64,000 bases of DNA, from contig JARVLF010000017.1 of NCBI GenBank assembly GCA_030849465.1, positions 620,001 through 684,000 on the forward strand, written 5' to 3'. The notes below the pieces were generated by a model. That model did not search any database. It was not told the origin of the DNA and saw only the letters and a program-made list of their open reading frames with translations. The translations under genes were made by a program, and so were the position numbers. How positions within the stretch are numbered: position 1 is the stretch's first letter; each line of letters opens with the position of its first letter. This document shows, piece after piece, positions 20,458 to 30,957 of this stretch. The stretch comes from Moesziomyces globuligerus (taxonomy: Eukaryota > Basidiomycota > Ustilaginomycetes > Ustilaginales > Ustilaginaceae).

Positions 20458-20583
20458 CTTATGGAGGTGCGGCAACTATTTGATCAGTGAGGGCATGGAG
20501 CGCGAAATGTATGCAAGGCTGGAGACGAAACGGATACGGACGACCGTTCGATTAGGCATGAGGCATGAAGGATGAAGGGCTCT

Positions 20584-22557
20584 CTACATCTGGAAGCGGA
20601 GGATGGTGTAGAAGAGGACACGGTAGACGACGATGATGATGACGAGGATCGAGGCGTAGAGGCCTACGTTGAACGAGTTGATCTGCAGAGCTTCGAGGAC
20701 GTCTTCTCCGCGGACGGCGCAGATGCCCTGGCTGACGAGCGAGCTGGGGAAGGAGCAGTTGCACGATCCCTGGGCGATGTCGCCCTGGCAGGCAAAGACG
20801 AGGCCCTGCAAGTCGTTCCTGACGAGGAGGTTGAAGGCGAAGGTCTCGTAGTCGATCCAATGGGCCCAGTAGTACCAGAAGCGGGGCAGGTTCACCGTCC
20901 TGATGAAGAAGCCCTGGACGCACATCCAGAATCCGTTGAGGAAGGCGCAGACGGCGAGTGCAGCGACAAAGATGGGGATGAGCGCGGCGATGAGGAGTGC
21001 CTGGAACTCTGCAGCGAGGACGCCGAGGTAGAGGAAGGCGAGGAAGCGGAAGAAGTAACCCGCGCCCTCGTGAAGGCCGATGGACCAGTAGGTCAGCACG
21101 GCGAACAGGAGCGAGCAGATAAACATGAGCGGGACCGTTGCGATCGTGTTGGCGAGGGTAAAGGCGAGGGGACCGTAGAGGCGGTTCTTGGATTCGCGCA
21201 GCATGACGCCGCGATCCTCGATGAAGCTCGGGATACCGGCGACGGCCATGAAGCCGAGAAAGGCGACCGAGAAAAAGTGGACCGAGAGGCGGTCGTTGAT
21301 GCGCGTGTCGGTCTGGGCGAGGTTGACCCAGACGGTGGCGAGGAGGACGCCCATGCCGATGTACATGCCCAGACGCACGCCGTACGCGAGCAGGTTGCGC
21401 GAGTAGTTGACAAAGTTCCTCCTCGTCAGCGTCACCGTACGCGACCATTGCGACGCCAGTCCTGAACTCGACGGCGCCGGTCCGACGCTCGACTGAGCCT
21501 TCTCCTCGGGCTTGATCGCGGCAGGACCAGCCGACGAGATGAACGAAGCCGACGACGAGCGTGCGTTCATGGTGGCCGCGGTGATCGGTTGCGTAGTGTG
21601 CTTGGCCCATGCGTCGGCAAACGCCTTGGTGTCACCCACTGCGATCGCGCTGGCGCTTTGCGTCTTCTCCGCCCCGAGCGCCCGGGTGGACTCGAGGAAG
21701 TCGTCATTGACGAGCGCAATCATGTGATCCGCAGGATTGGTATGCTGAGGACACTCGTGACCGAGCGAGGCAAACCACGGCGCCACACCCGTCGTCGGAC
21801 CCTGGTAGATCGTCCTGCCCTTGCTCAGCAGCAGCGCCTTGTCGAAGGCGCTAAAGATCTCCCAGTTGGGGCTGTGGATCGTCGCGAGGACGGCGATGTT
21901 GTGTCGCTTGGCAAGGTTACGGATGGCCATCACCACCTCGTGTGCGGTAAACGTGTCGAGGCCACTGGTGGGTTCGTCGAGGAAGAGGATGCGCGGGAGC
22001 GTGACGAGCGAGCAGCCGATCGAGACTCTTCGCTTCTGGCCTCCCGAGATGCCGCGCTGGATGGGCGTACCGATCCTCTGCGAGGCCACACCGCTGAGGC
22101 CCAGGTCGGCCATCACCAGATCCGTGCGCTCGTCGATCTCGGCATCGCTCGTCGCCGGCGGCAGCGAGAGCTTGGCCGAGTACCACAGCGTCTCGCGCAC
22201 CGTCAGCACGCCCAGCAGCGAGTCGGCCTGCTCGACGTAGCTCGACACGCTGCGCACGTCCTTTGCGCCGATGCTCACCGCCACGTGGCCGGACGTGGGC
22301 GTCTTGCGCGCAGAGAGCACGTCGAGCAGCGTCGACTTGCCCGCACCAGAGGGCCCCATGATGGCCAGCATCTCGCCCGGCGCAACCGAGCCAGACAGGC
22401 CGTCGAGCAGCACCTTGTCCGCGCCGCTCGGCTTGCGCAACGAGAGCAGCGCACGCTTGAGGGGCAGCGCGAGCTTGATGTCTTGCCACACCAGCCCGCC
22501 CGTCTCGGCCTCGGTGCCAGTGTGACCTACGATCTGTTGCGACTCAACGTCCTTCAT
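20584..22557 (-). CDS. ABCG (white/PDR half-size) ABC transporter
   Basis: A 657-residue half-transporter in the G-family order, ATPase first and membrane domain second. It has Walker A GPSGAGKST (about 68-76), signature ISGGQKRRVSIG, Walker B ILFLDEPTSGLD and switch His in ATIHSP. A linker and about six membrane segments follow, with a large loop before the last one that holds several Cys. It must dimerise to work; substrates of fungal members include lipids, sterols and toxic compounds, and none can be chosen here. The frame extends to 22614 only through a TTG. ATG 22557 fits a TATATA box 69 bases upstream. It stands alone beside a 2.3 kb gene-free stretch. Confidence 0.9.
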   Translation of the reverse strand: MKDVESQQIVGHTGTEAETGGLVWQDIKLALPLKRALLSLRKPSGADKVLLDGLSGSVAPGEMLAIMGPSGAGKSTLLDVLSARKTPTSGHVAVSIGAKDVRSVSSYVEQADSLLGVLTVRETLWYSAKLSLPPATSDAEIDERTDLVMADLGLSGVASQRIGTPIQRGISGGQKRRVSIGCSLVTLPRILFLDEPTSGLDTFTAHEVVMAIRNLAKRHNIAVLATIHSPNWEIFSAFDKALLLSKGRTIYQGPTTGVAPWFASLGHECPQHTNPADHMIALVNDDFLESTRALGAEKTQSASAIAVGDTKAFADAWAKHTTQPITAATMNARSSSASFISSAGPAAIKPEEKAQSSVGPAPSSSGLASQWSRTVTLTRRNFVNYSRNLLAYGVRLGMYIGMGVLLATVWVNLAQTDTRINDRLSVHFFSVAFLGFMAVAGIPSFIEDRGVMLRESKNRLYGPLAFTLANTIATVPLMFICSLLFAVLTYWSIGLHEGAGYFFRFLAFLYLGVLAAEFQALLIAALIPIFVAALAVCAFLNGFWMCVQGFFIRTVNLPRFWYYWAHWIDYETFAFNLLVRNDLQGLVFACQGDIAQGSCNCSFPSSLVSQGICAVRGEDVLEALQINSFNVGLYASILVIIIVVYRVLFYTILRFQM

Positions 22558-22625
22558 GATTTGTAGTGAGTACGTGTTGATGGAAGGGCAGAAAAAACGA
22601 TGCGCATCTCGCAAAAAGCTAGCTG

Positions 22626-22631
22626 TATATA
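22626..22631 (-). promoter_or_regulatory. TATA box of the ABCG transporter gene
   Basis: TATATA on the minus strand, 69 bases upstream of the ATG at 22557, in otherwise GC-rich DNA. This spacing favours the 22557 start over any upstream one. Confidence 0.6.
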
Positions 22632-24836
22632 GGTTGGCGGCGTTCGCGCCTACGAGGCTCGAGGCTCAGCCTGGGCGCAGGACTGGCTGACCACTCTGCA
22701 TCGTTGTGGACCAATCCCACCCGGAGTTAATGGATAGATGCTGCGTTGCAGCTTGAATGCGAAGTCTCTGTCCGACTGGCATGCCTGGTCGGAGACAAGG
22801 GCCTTGGCTTCGGAGCGGGCCACATTTCTTTTCCCAATCTGGGGGCCTCGATTTTTCCACAACCTGGGTTTTCTCGCCTCGCATCCACCCGCAACGAGCC
22901 GGCGCGACGCGATACCCAACCCTGGACCAAACGGATGTCGAACCAAGGGGTACCTTACTGGCGAGGCGTGTGCGTTGTGCGCCCAGACAGAAAGCAGACG
23001 GCACGGCCTCGCACGGCAGCGTCCGTTCGAATCCCCGACGCAGCTAGCGGAGTGCACCTGTGGGCCTCGGCCTGCAGCTGCAGGTTGGCAGCGGAGGCCG
23101 CCTGACGCTGCGATAGGCGCATCTTCGCATCGCTCGTTTTTCCTCAGACAGAACTCAGCTCGCCTTACCTCCTGGGGGATGCGCGCCGATCGCTAGAGTG
23201 GTCCTCTGGCATAAAAGTCAATTTACACGCTTTCATGCTCTTGCAAAGACGCCGCACTCGGAGTGCAGTCCATTCTTCCGCCCTGCTGCCCGTGTCACCG
23301 ACATACCCCTCTGCCTTTTCGACCCCTCGGGATGTGGTTTGCGAGCGCCGTGGACGAGGACGGAGGAAAGAGAGAACAGGGGCTACGTTCAGGGTAGAGG
23401 ATTGCGCCGGGCTCGAGGTTGGAGTTGACGTGGCTCTTTGCCTGGTGCATGTACCGTGGGAGGAGTCCTTGGCGCGCGCCGACCAGCCATCTTGGAGCGC
23501 GGATGCAGACACGAATTGCAGCTAACCTGGGTCGGAGAGGCTGGCAAACGAGCGAATGCGAATCCCACGCTATCCGCCTGGACCGTGCCGCTCGCGCCAG
23601 GGGAGCCTCGCTCGCCGCTGTCACCGTTGCACGTTGCTCGAGTCACATGGCCTCGAGGACATGGCGAGGCGGTCTGGAATGAGGACAAGGAGCGGAACAG
23701 CCAAGACGAGCAAAGTAGCCGTAGCCCTTACACGTCGCTGCCTGGGCACGCGCTGAGAATCGGAAAGGCGGGTCGGTGCTTGCGGCGTGAGGCGATCCGA
23801 TAGGGGCAAGGGCGAGGGTTGCGGCTCTGTCTAGAGTTGAAACCCTCGTTGTTTGACAGGTTCAAAACGATCAAGTTTTCTCAGACGATTTTTCTGCCGC
23901 AGCCGCGGGCGCTCCGCCGTGTGTGCCACGTCGCTCTCGCCTCGTGCGCCTCGTGTCGCCTCGTGCGCTCTCGTGCCGCTCCCTCGCGCTCGCGCCAGTC
24001 GTGCTAGCTCTGACCATGGCGTGGTGATAACGAACGAGGTGCCCTCAGCCCCTGTGCTCGCCCTCGACATGACTCGATGGTGCTCGACTCGCAAGGGGCA
24101 AGCGAGGCTGCTCGAGCGCAAGGCTACGAGGAGGAGGCGCAGAAACGAGTGGTGTAAGAGCTGCCAGAGCGCTGCGCGACGGGCCGAAGCCGAATCCGCT
24201 TATAAGCGCTCGTTCTGGCGAAAGCGGATCACGCCATCGCCCTTTTCGCAGCACGCCATCCATCCACTACTACCGCCATCCCCACCTCATTACAATTGCT
24301 ATTGCCCCCCCCCTCCCCTCTCCCCCCACCGCCCCTCCCCCGCCCCGTGTTCCTAGACCCCTCCTCCGCCTTTCGCCGCTCTAGCTCTGGGTTTTTGTTC
24401 TGACAGCTGTCGACGTCTTTCGGCAAACCTTAACCAGGGCATCCGGAAGCACTGTTTGACATCCTGGTCAGGCGCCACGCGAGCATCGACCACGCTTCCT
24501 TCGGAGTCCATTCTCCCCCGCATACCCAGGCCTCAGGGTCCGAGCCTACGATTGCCGCGGTCGATATTTTTTTGATACCGACGCACTGCAAGCCGCTCCG
24601 ATCCCTCCGAGGCGTTCTAGAATATCCACACCTCCCCCTCCGACCGGGTTCCTGGAACTGTTGCGGACATTGGTGTTTTTCCGAGATCATCATCTCCGCG
24701 CTCCCTCCCCCTCACACCGAGTGACCTCGACGGAACAAGAGCTCCTTGAAATAACGGTCACTTTGTAGCCCTCCCCCCCTCCCCTCTTTGCTTTTTCTCC
24801 CCTCCCCCTACAGCGAATAGTAGAGTGTTTGGAGCC
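22632..24836. other. Long gene-free stretch between two divergent genes
   Basis: About 2.2 kb without a convincing gene. Open frames of 60-170 codons exist, but their composition looks random. The last 550 bases on the plus-strand side hold several long C- and CT-rich tracts (for example 24306-24345 and 24769-24810), a common promoter feature in fungi. No tRNA-like fold was found. Confidence 0.5.
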
Positions 24837-26468
24837 ATGGTGGTGACGCTGGTCAAGTCGATGGCGACGTGCGCGTCGACCGAGGGGCTCTCGTGGGCCG
24901 AGTGTCGCGCGTATCAGCGCGACAAGGCGGCCTTTGTCCGCGCGCAGCCGGGCTATGCCGACTCGGCGCTGAGCAGGCTGCGTCGCAGCGAGTTCTCCAG
25001 GCTCGATGCGTCGTCCTCGGTCTACCTCGACTATACGGGCGCGGCGCTGTATCCGTCGTCGCTCGTGCGCGAGCACGCGCGCTGGCTACGCACCGCCGTC
25101 GCGGGCAATCCGCACTCGACCTCTCCCGCGAGTCTGCTCAGCTCGGCCTCGGCCGACGAGGCGCGTGCTGCGCTGCTCCAGTTCTTCGATGCCGATCCGG
25201 CAGAGTACGATGTCGTTTGGACGAGCAATGCCACGGGCGGATTCCGCATCATCGGCGATGCGTACGACTTCAATGCCAAGACCGTGCTGATTCCGCGCGA
25301 TGCGCACAACTCGCTCAACTCGCTCGCGCGCAAAGCCCAACAGGGCGGTGGATCGTTCCGCTTTATCGAATTCGACTCCACCCATCCCGGAGGTGAAGCC
25401 ATCTCGACCCAAGCCTACCAGGCGGCGCTCGATGCCGGGCCGACGTCCGAGGCGGGTAAGGGGCTGGTGTTTTTGACCGGACAGAGCAACATCACGGGCG
25501 CCAAACTCGACCTGTCCGTCATCAGGCATGCGCAGCACGCGGGGTGGGACGTGGGTCTCGATGCAGCTGCTCTGGCGCCCTCGACGCGCATCTCGCTGCG
25601 CGCGCTCCGCGTCGAGTTCATGGTCGTCTCGCTGTACAAGATCATCGGCTGGCCCACGGGGTTAGGCGCACTGGTGGTGCGCAAGGATGCGTACGCCAAG
25701 CTCTCGCAAAAACCCACCTTCTTCGGCGGCAACATCATCGGCATCACCATGGACACGTTTGACTTTAGCCTCGTCCAGGGTCCCGAACGCTTTGAAGACG
25801 GCACGGCCAACTTTGCGGTCATGCCTGCCATCCGACCTGGGCTTGCGTTTGCAGCCAAATGGATGCCGCACTACAGCGCACGCAGTCGGCTGCTGGTGCG
25901 ATGGCTCATCGACCAGCTCGAATCCATCGTCCATCCCCCCCTCCCCCTCCACAACGAGAAGCAGTCAATGTCGTCGGCCAGCTCATCTTGGTCGACGACG
26001 TGCGAGCTCGAGCCATCGCGGGCGCGGGTGAGGTTGGTCAGGGTCGGTGGACCGAAGGACGACGAGGTGCGTGGAGCTACCTTGGCGTTGGTGTTTTCCG
26101 GGCCGGATGGCGATGCGCTCAACTACCGCTTTGTCATCTGGGCAGCTGCGCGCCAGAGGATCAGCCTGCGAGGCGGTCCGTGCATGTGCAATCCGGGCGC
26201 GAGCTCGGCCGTCATGCAGCGCGGCACCATCACCAACCTCGCCGCCTCGACCGCGCTCGCCGAGGCCGACGTCGGCATCGTCCGCATCAGCCTCGGCGCC
26301 CCTTCCAACTTCAAGGACGTCTGGCGCCTCGTCCTCTTCTGCCGCAAACTCACCGATCCTCACTGGACACACGCCCTCTGGCGCATCTACAGCACCCACA
26401 ATCCCTCCGCCTCCCTCACCAACAACATCGACCACCTCCACGCCCTCGCCACGGCAAAGTCGCTCTGA
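24837..26468 (+). CDS. NifS-like PLP enzyme related to molybdenum cofactor sulfurase, without MOSC domain
   Basis: A 543-residue class V aminotransferase-fold protein. It has YLDYTGAALYP at about 63-73, GNPHS at 90-94, a PLP-ring His in PRDAHNS (157), the PLP Asp in GLDAAALAP (242) and the Schiff-base Lys in SLYKIIGWPTGLGAL (268). A CMCNPG motif (449-454) matches the Cys region that carries the persulfide in Moco sulfurases such as ABA3 and MOCOS. The C-terminal MOSC domain of those enzymes is absent. It may be a cysteine desulfurase acting on molybdenum cofactor or another acceptor. The frame opens at a GTG four codons earlier; ATG 24837 (GCCATGG context) is chosen. Confidence 0.85.
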   Translation: MVVTLVKSMATCASTEGLSWAECRAYQRDKAAFVRAQPGYADSALSRLRRSEFSRLDASSSVYLDYTGAALYPSSLVREHARWLRTAVAGNPHSTSPASLLSSASADEARAALLQFFDADPAEYDVVWTSNATGGFRIIGDAYDFNAKTVLIPRDAHNSLNSLARKAQQGGGSFRFIEFDSTHPGGEAISTQAYQAALDAGPTSEAGKGLVFLTGQSNITGAKLDLSVIRHAQHAGWDVGLDAAALAPSTRISLRALRVEFMVVSLYKIIGWPTGLGALVVRKDAYAKLSQKPTFFGGNIIGITMDTFDFSLVQGPERFEDGTANFAVMPAIRPGLAFAAKWMPHYSARSRLLVRWLIDQLESIVHPPLPLHNEKQSMSSASSSWSTTCELEPSRARVRLVRVGGPKDDEVRGATLALVFSGPDGDALNYRFVIWAAARQRISLRGGPCMCNPGASSAVMQRGTITNLAASTALAEADVGIVRISLGAPSNFKDVWRLVLFCRKLTDPHWTHALWRIYSTHNPSASLTNNIDHLHALATAKSL

Positions 26469-26895
26469 ACCCTCTTCTCACATATCTCTGATAGCTTCTC
26501 TTGGAACCGGAACTGTCGTAATGCATGCTTCTACTCACCCAGTCTCGATCGCCGCTCAGGATAGGCGAGGTGGAAACGCGCAAACGCAAAGAGCGAGTCG
26601 AAACACCCGCCGCGCGATGCTCCCGCTCGCTGTCAAGATTGCACATGCTTGTGCACGAGGCCATGCGCTTGTTCCTTGTCCGCCTCTCTGAGCTCGACTC
26701 TGGATCCGGCACGCGTCGCCCTTGCCAAGGTCTGCTGATTCGAGCCTGACGAGACGCCACCGAGACATTGAGCGGCGCTGCATCAACACGCGCAGGCAGT
26801 ATCAACGTGACTCGCAACCGCCGCTTCTTCTGCACTCACCGTCCTGTTGTACGCACAACTCGACGATTCCTACGTGGAAGCTACTGGGGATTGCA
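26469..26895. other. Convergent 3' intergenic region
   Basis: It lies between the stops of the NifS-like gene (plus) and the Mgr3-like gene (minus). I see nothing else in it. Confidence 0.5.
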
Positions 26896-28653
26896 CTAGA
26901 GGGCGAGGAGGGTAGCTGTGCTCTTATCCGCAGTGTCTCTGACCCTAGCTGCATCACGAAGAAGCCTAGCCGCGACGACGCGCAGCTCGCTGTGCTCTGC
27001 CCAGCTAGCTTTGAGCTTCGTCTCGTGCTTGGCCTCTGCGAGGCAAGCGACGACATCGGCGGCACGTTGGTCTGCTTGTACGATCCAGCCGATGCTCTTC
27101 TGGGCGGCGGCGGGGGATGGAGTGCCGGTCTTTGTGAGCGCAAAGATCGTCTCGGCCACATGCAGGTCGAGGATCGACTGGTGGTGTACGAGCCAGAGCC
27201 TGTGGAGCTCGGCGTGCTCGGCGTGCTCTGCGTGCTCTGCGTGCACGTTGTGCACGCGCGTGGCGGCGAGCCGGTCGAGTTCAGCGGTAGCGAGCTGGAG
27301 TGCCGACATCTGTGTCTGCATCGCCTCTTGCAGCGACGACGCAGATCCTCCCCTCGCCTGCTGCGCAGACGCAGCCACCAGCGCCGTGATCAACGACCGC
27401 GTCAGCACCGGCGCAACCACCTCGTCCACCACCGCCACTCCAACCTCGCGCTGGCCTACCGACGCTACTGACGCTACCCGTACTGGCGGTGTTGCCGAAC
27501 CGCCGAACCAGCTTCTCCACCCACTGGGCTTAGTGGCCTTGACGACGACGGAAGCATCGGACTGGGCATCGGGGGTGTGCGCACCCGCAGTGGCCGCGAT
27601 ACCGACGGCGCGCTGAAGCCACTGCTGCGCATCGGCTTTGTGGTCGAGCGCTGCGTGCAGGTCGGCCAGCTTGGTCGCCAGCCTCACGCGCCTGCTCGCT
27701 GCTGGCGCGCCGCTGGGCTCGGCGAGGCTGGCCACGTCGTAGAGCTTCTCGTAGTTGCCGATGGCCGACTGCATCGCACTCTTGGAGCCCTGTCTCTCCT
27801 TGATCGCGGCGGCCTTGCGCTCGAGCGCGAGCGCGAGCGGATCCGCCTCGGCCAGCGCTGCGCTCTGCGCCTCTCGGCCCGCCAGCCCGGCACGGATCCG
27901 GTCCGTGTCGGGCAGGGCGATGCCTTTGCTACGGGCGACGTTGGTGGCGACGTCGAGGTACTGCATTGCGAGCAGGGGGCCGTCGTTGACGCGGAGCTGC
28001 TTGGCACTAGCCATCGAGGTGATGGCCGTCCTTCCGAGGCCGGCGTTTCCGGACGCGCCGCCGCCGAAGAGGACGTCGGGAGCGATGCCGCCGCCCCAGT
28101 TGAGGCACATCCAGGCGGAGCGCATCGCGTGGCGGCCCTTGATGCCCAGCCTCGGATCGGTGCCGCGGTGCGCGGGAGAGCCGGACCACGACTCTTCCAG
28201 CGCGAGCTCGTTCCATCCAAACGCATCGTCTCCGCGTGCAGCGGCGGTGGCGGTGGCGGTGGCGGTGGCGGTGGCGGCTTCGGCAGGCATGGCGACGTGC
28301 TCGACGTACTGGTGCGCGGCTTCGAACGAGATCAGGCCGACGGTGGCTACGCCGACGGCCGAGTAGGTGATGATGCGCGCGATGCGCGAGAGCGTCCAGA
28401 CGAACTGGGCGAACGGCGTTCCGAACGACTGCAGCACCTGCTGTTGGTTCGGCGACGTCGAGTAGCCGCGTCGACTCGAACCGACCGACGAGCGCGAGTG
28501 CTTCGGCAGAGCGTGCGTGGCAGGCGACCTCAACGTCGTCGTCCGCCTCGTGAGCGGTGTGAGGCGTGCGCTTGGTGCGAGCACATTCATTTGCGTGGGT
28601 GCAGAGATGCCGGCCCGCGAGGTGGCAGCGAGTCGAGCCAACGACGGCTTCAT
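26896..28653 (-). CDS. Probable mitochondrial inner-membrane helical-repeat protein, Mgr3-like
   Basis: A 585-residue protein. The N-terminus is rich in Arg, Ser and Thr and poor in acids, like a mitochondrial presequence, to about residue 70. One membrane segment follows at about 90-112 (IARIITYSAVGVATVGLISF), then an Ala-Thr repeat. A soluble helical region after it holds GWNELALEESW, GTDPRLGIKGRHAMRSAWM and later repeats that look TPR-like. The layout resembles fungal Mgr3-type proteins, adaptors of the i-AAA protease Yme1. I recognise the layout rather than a diagnostic motif, so the functional call is weak. The ATG at 28653 is clear. Confidence 0.6.
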   Translation of the reverse strand: MKPSLARLAATSRAGISAPTQMNVLAPSARLTPLTRRTTTLRSPATHALPKHSRSSVGSSRRGYSTSPNQQQVLQSFGTPFAQFVWTLSRIARIITYSAVGVATVGLISFEAAHQYVEHVAMPAEAATATATATATAAARGDDAFGWNELALEESWSGSPAHRGTDPRLGIKGRHAMRSAWMCLNWGGGIAPDVLFGGGASGNAGLGRTAITSMASAKQLRVNDGPLLAMQYLDVATNVARSKGIALPDTDRIRAGLAGREAQSAALAEADPLALALERKAAAIKERQGSKSAMQSAIGNYEKLYDVASLAEPSGAPAASRRVRLATKLADLHAALDHKADAQQWLQRAVGIAATAGAHTPDAQSDASVVVKATKPSGWRSWFGGSATPPVRVASVASVGQREVGVAVVDEVVAPVLTRSLITALVAASAQQARGGSASSLQEAMQTQMSALQLATAELDRLAATRVHNVHAEHAEHAEHAELHRLWLVHHQSILDLHVAETIFALTKTGTPSPAAAQKSIGWIVQADQRAADVVACLAEAKHETKLKASWAEHSELRVVAARLLRDAARVRDTADKSTATLLAL

Positions 28654-28949
28654 GTTGGGCGAGCCGTGCGAGGTGTGAATGATGGTATCTGGACAGGACG
28701 CAGCCGTTGGATATCGATTGGTCTGCTCACTTTTTTAGTGGAGGATGGCAGCCTGAATTTGAATGAAAGCCGTGCGCGCGCCAAATCCAATATTCCCAAT
28801 CGGGCCCATCGAGCCACCATCCCTCTCAGCCCGATCGCATCTTTGCCTCACTCACTCTTAGCCAGAGACATGCTCACGCAACAGCAGCAGGCGGCATGGG
28901 AACGGATTGATTGAGCGATGACCCGCCACGCCAGCTGCGAATGTGACGC
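28654..28949. other. Short intergenic region between Mgr3-like gene and HUT1
   Basis: It holds the HUT1 3' region and the Mgr3-like promoter; no other feature is seen. Confidence 0.4.
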
Positions 28950-30230
28950 CTAGGCATCTTTCTGGAGCGCCTTCTTCTCGTCGTTGACCACCTTCTTGGC
29001 GAGCCCCTCGCGCCTCTTTTCTCGGGCCTCGATGCCGATGCCGGCAAAGACGACCGCGACACCGGCCCACTGGAGGCTGCTGAGCTCGTGCTTGTAGACG
29101 ACGACAGAGAGGAGCATGGTGAAGAGTTTGCGGGTGACGGTGATCGAGACGAGCGTCAGGCTGCCGAAGCGTTCGAGCGTTTCAAAGATCGAGACCTGGC
29201 CGACGGCGCCTGCGAGCGCATATGCGCCAATGTCGCGCCACACCTCGGGATGCCGACGTGCAAACGCCAGTGCCGCCGCAAGCTGGTTGGCCTCTCCGCC
29301 TCGTGCACCGAAGGGCGATGGCACTGCGAGGGTTATGCACATGAGCAGCGTCGAGATTGCGTTCATGACGAGCATCATCTGACCGGCCGAGACGGTCTTG
29401 CGGCCGAAGCGGGAAAAGACTTCGTCCTGCGTGCTGTTGGTGGCGCCGTCGAGCACGAGGTTGAGCAGACACAGCAGCAGACCGACGAGGCTGCTGCTCT
29501 CGCGTGCCTTGGTCGGCTTGCCCGGCTTGGCAGGCGCAAAGGCCATAAAGAGCCAGATGCCCACGGTGACGAGCGCCACGACGGCGTACTTGTATCGGGC
29601 GAACTTGCGGCGGTAGAGCACGACGTTCATGAGCAGCACGGGCACGAGCTTGCACGACTTGGCCAGCGTCAGCGTCGGATACGAGATGTAGCGGAGGCTG
29701 AGGAAGCCGAGCTGCGAAGCGGTGCTCTGCAGCGCCGCGATGGCCACGTAGCGCACCAGCAACGGCGAGATCCATCGCGACCGAGCCGAAGCCGGCGGGC
29801 TCCGCGCGCCGTTGCCGTTAGCGGCAGCGGAGCCTGCGTCCTTCTTGGGCGGTGGATGTGGAATGCCGTTCGGCGTCAGGGTATGAAGCCCGAGGATGTG
29901 GGTGACGGGCTTGCCCGATCCGCGGTTGCGCAACAGGAGGTAGATGCATGCTACGATGGACGAGAAGAGCGCCTGGACCGTGTTGAGAAAGAGCGGCGAG
30001 CGGAAGTACTCGGGGTGAGGATTTGGGTGGAGCAGAGTCGCGGCGGCTGTGTAGGGCGTCTTTGTCACTGTCGGCGCGAGCCAGCGAGCATGGCGTCAGT
30101 CAACGGAAGGGTTCCACCGTCTGGGATGGTGCCAACGCGGGCGAGACTTACGTCGTTCCTGGAGGAGGCCCCATATTAAGAAGGTGGTGTAGATGGAGCC
30201 GGCACACAGGCCGAGCTGTACGAGCGTCAT
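28950..30230 (-). CDS. hut1: HUT1-type ER nucleotide-sugar transporter (SLC35B1 family, one intron)
   Basis: Exon 1 is 30230-30152 and exon 2 is 30067-28950, giving 398 residues. The 84-base intron has a GTAAGT donor, a GACTGACG branch site and a CGACAG acceptor; the join reads GLLQERLTKTPYTAAA, the family pattern at this point. About ten membrane segments follow, with STASQLGFLSLRYISYPTLT, LAKSCKLVPVLLMNV and SITVTRKLFTMLLSVVVYKH, all typical of HUT1/SLC35B1. Family members were described as UDP-galactose transporters; SLC35B1 has also been reported as an ER ATP/ADP carrier. The Lys-rich C-terminus fits ER retention. A Gly/Ala/Asn-rich loop near 95-115 is lineage-specific. Confidence 0.92.
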
Positions 30231-30678
30231 TGTGGATGCGATTGTGGTCTTGTTGTGGAAGAGCACAAAGTGCGAAGTGACGAGGACGAGACCAACACTT
30301 TTGGCTGGCTTCGGTTGGCTTGGCGCGTGTGTTGCATATAATAAATCCAAAGCGCATTCTGGCGGCAAAGGCGTGATTCCGGCCAATTTGCGGCTTGACA
30401 ACGCTCTGCCACGTCGACCGCATCTCAGCCTAGAGTCTCCCGATCACGCCATTCTCCCGATCTGGGCTAGCGAGGGCGCAACCACGCCGTCGCCGCCACG
30501 CACACCTGGCGATCACATTGCATTGCCAAAGCAGCCTTACGAAGAGCTTTCAGTCTCTGGCGCGGGTGGAAGTAGGGCAGAGGCAAGGTATCGTCATCGG
30601 CGCCTTTTGACGTCGATTCGCCCGTAAGCGTTGCCGGATGCTTGGTTCCATGGTGTTGGCCTGCGTTTGAGCGTGGGA
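30231..30678. other. Intergenic region upstream of HUT1
   Basis: It lies between the HUT1 start and the stop of the small membrane protein gene, both minus. A minus-strand AT-rich element (ATTATATG, around 30335-30345), about 105 bases upstream of the HUT1 ATG, could act as a TATA element. No other gene is supported. Confidence 0.4.
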
Positions 30679-30957
30679 TCATTCGGACTTTGGGTCTGCC
30701 TTGGCTTGAGCTGGGTTGAGCTTGCCGAGCGCAGCAAGGACGGGGCGGGAGACGGTTCGGGGTACGCCGTTCCTGGCGACGTAGACGGCGGCGAGGAGGA
30801 AGAGCGCATCGAGCACGAGCAGGAGCCACGGATTCCAAGCTGGCTTTTCGTCGGCCTCGGCGGTTGCGGTGGTTGCGGCGGGCGCGGACGCCATGCCCGC
30901 GACCTTGGGATGGCCGGGCGGAGGCGTGCCGGTGAAGCCGAGCGGACACTGACTCAT
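30679..30957 (-). CDS. Small single-span membrane protein of unknown function
   Basis: A 92-residue protein that I do not recognise. The N-terminus is MSQCPLGFTGTPPPGHPKV, followed by an Ala/Thr-rich stretch. One membrane segment lies at about 43-61 (PWLLLVLDALFLLAAVYVA), then a basic C-terminal part (PRTVSRPVLAALGKLNPAQA). The hydrophobic segment is clean and the flanking charges look natural, and the gene fills a gap between two minus-strand genes. These points favour a real gene, but codon-level evidence is thin at this size. Confidence 0.55.
   Translation of the reverse strand: MSQCPLGFTGTPPPGHPKVAGMASAPAATTATAEADEKPAWNPWLLLVLDALFLLAAVYVARNGVPRTVSRPVLAALGKLNPAQAKADPKSE

Noticed and set aside
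17635..20475. 946-codon minus-strand open frame
   Set aside because: It is a shadow of AP-3 delta; the translation has no family resemblance and is rich in His, Arg and Val as expected from antisense.
23020..23045. GTTCGAATCC, resembling a tRNA B box
   Set aside because: The surrounding bases form only a weak hairpin with a 13-base loop; no matching A box or acceptor stem was found.
23853..24356. 167-codon frame in the gene-free stretch
   Set aside because: It is Arg/Ser/Pro-rich and runs into a C-rich tract; no start context or motif supports it.
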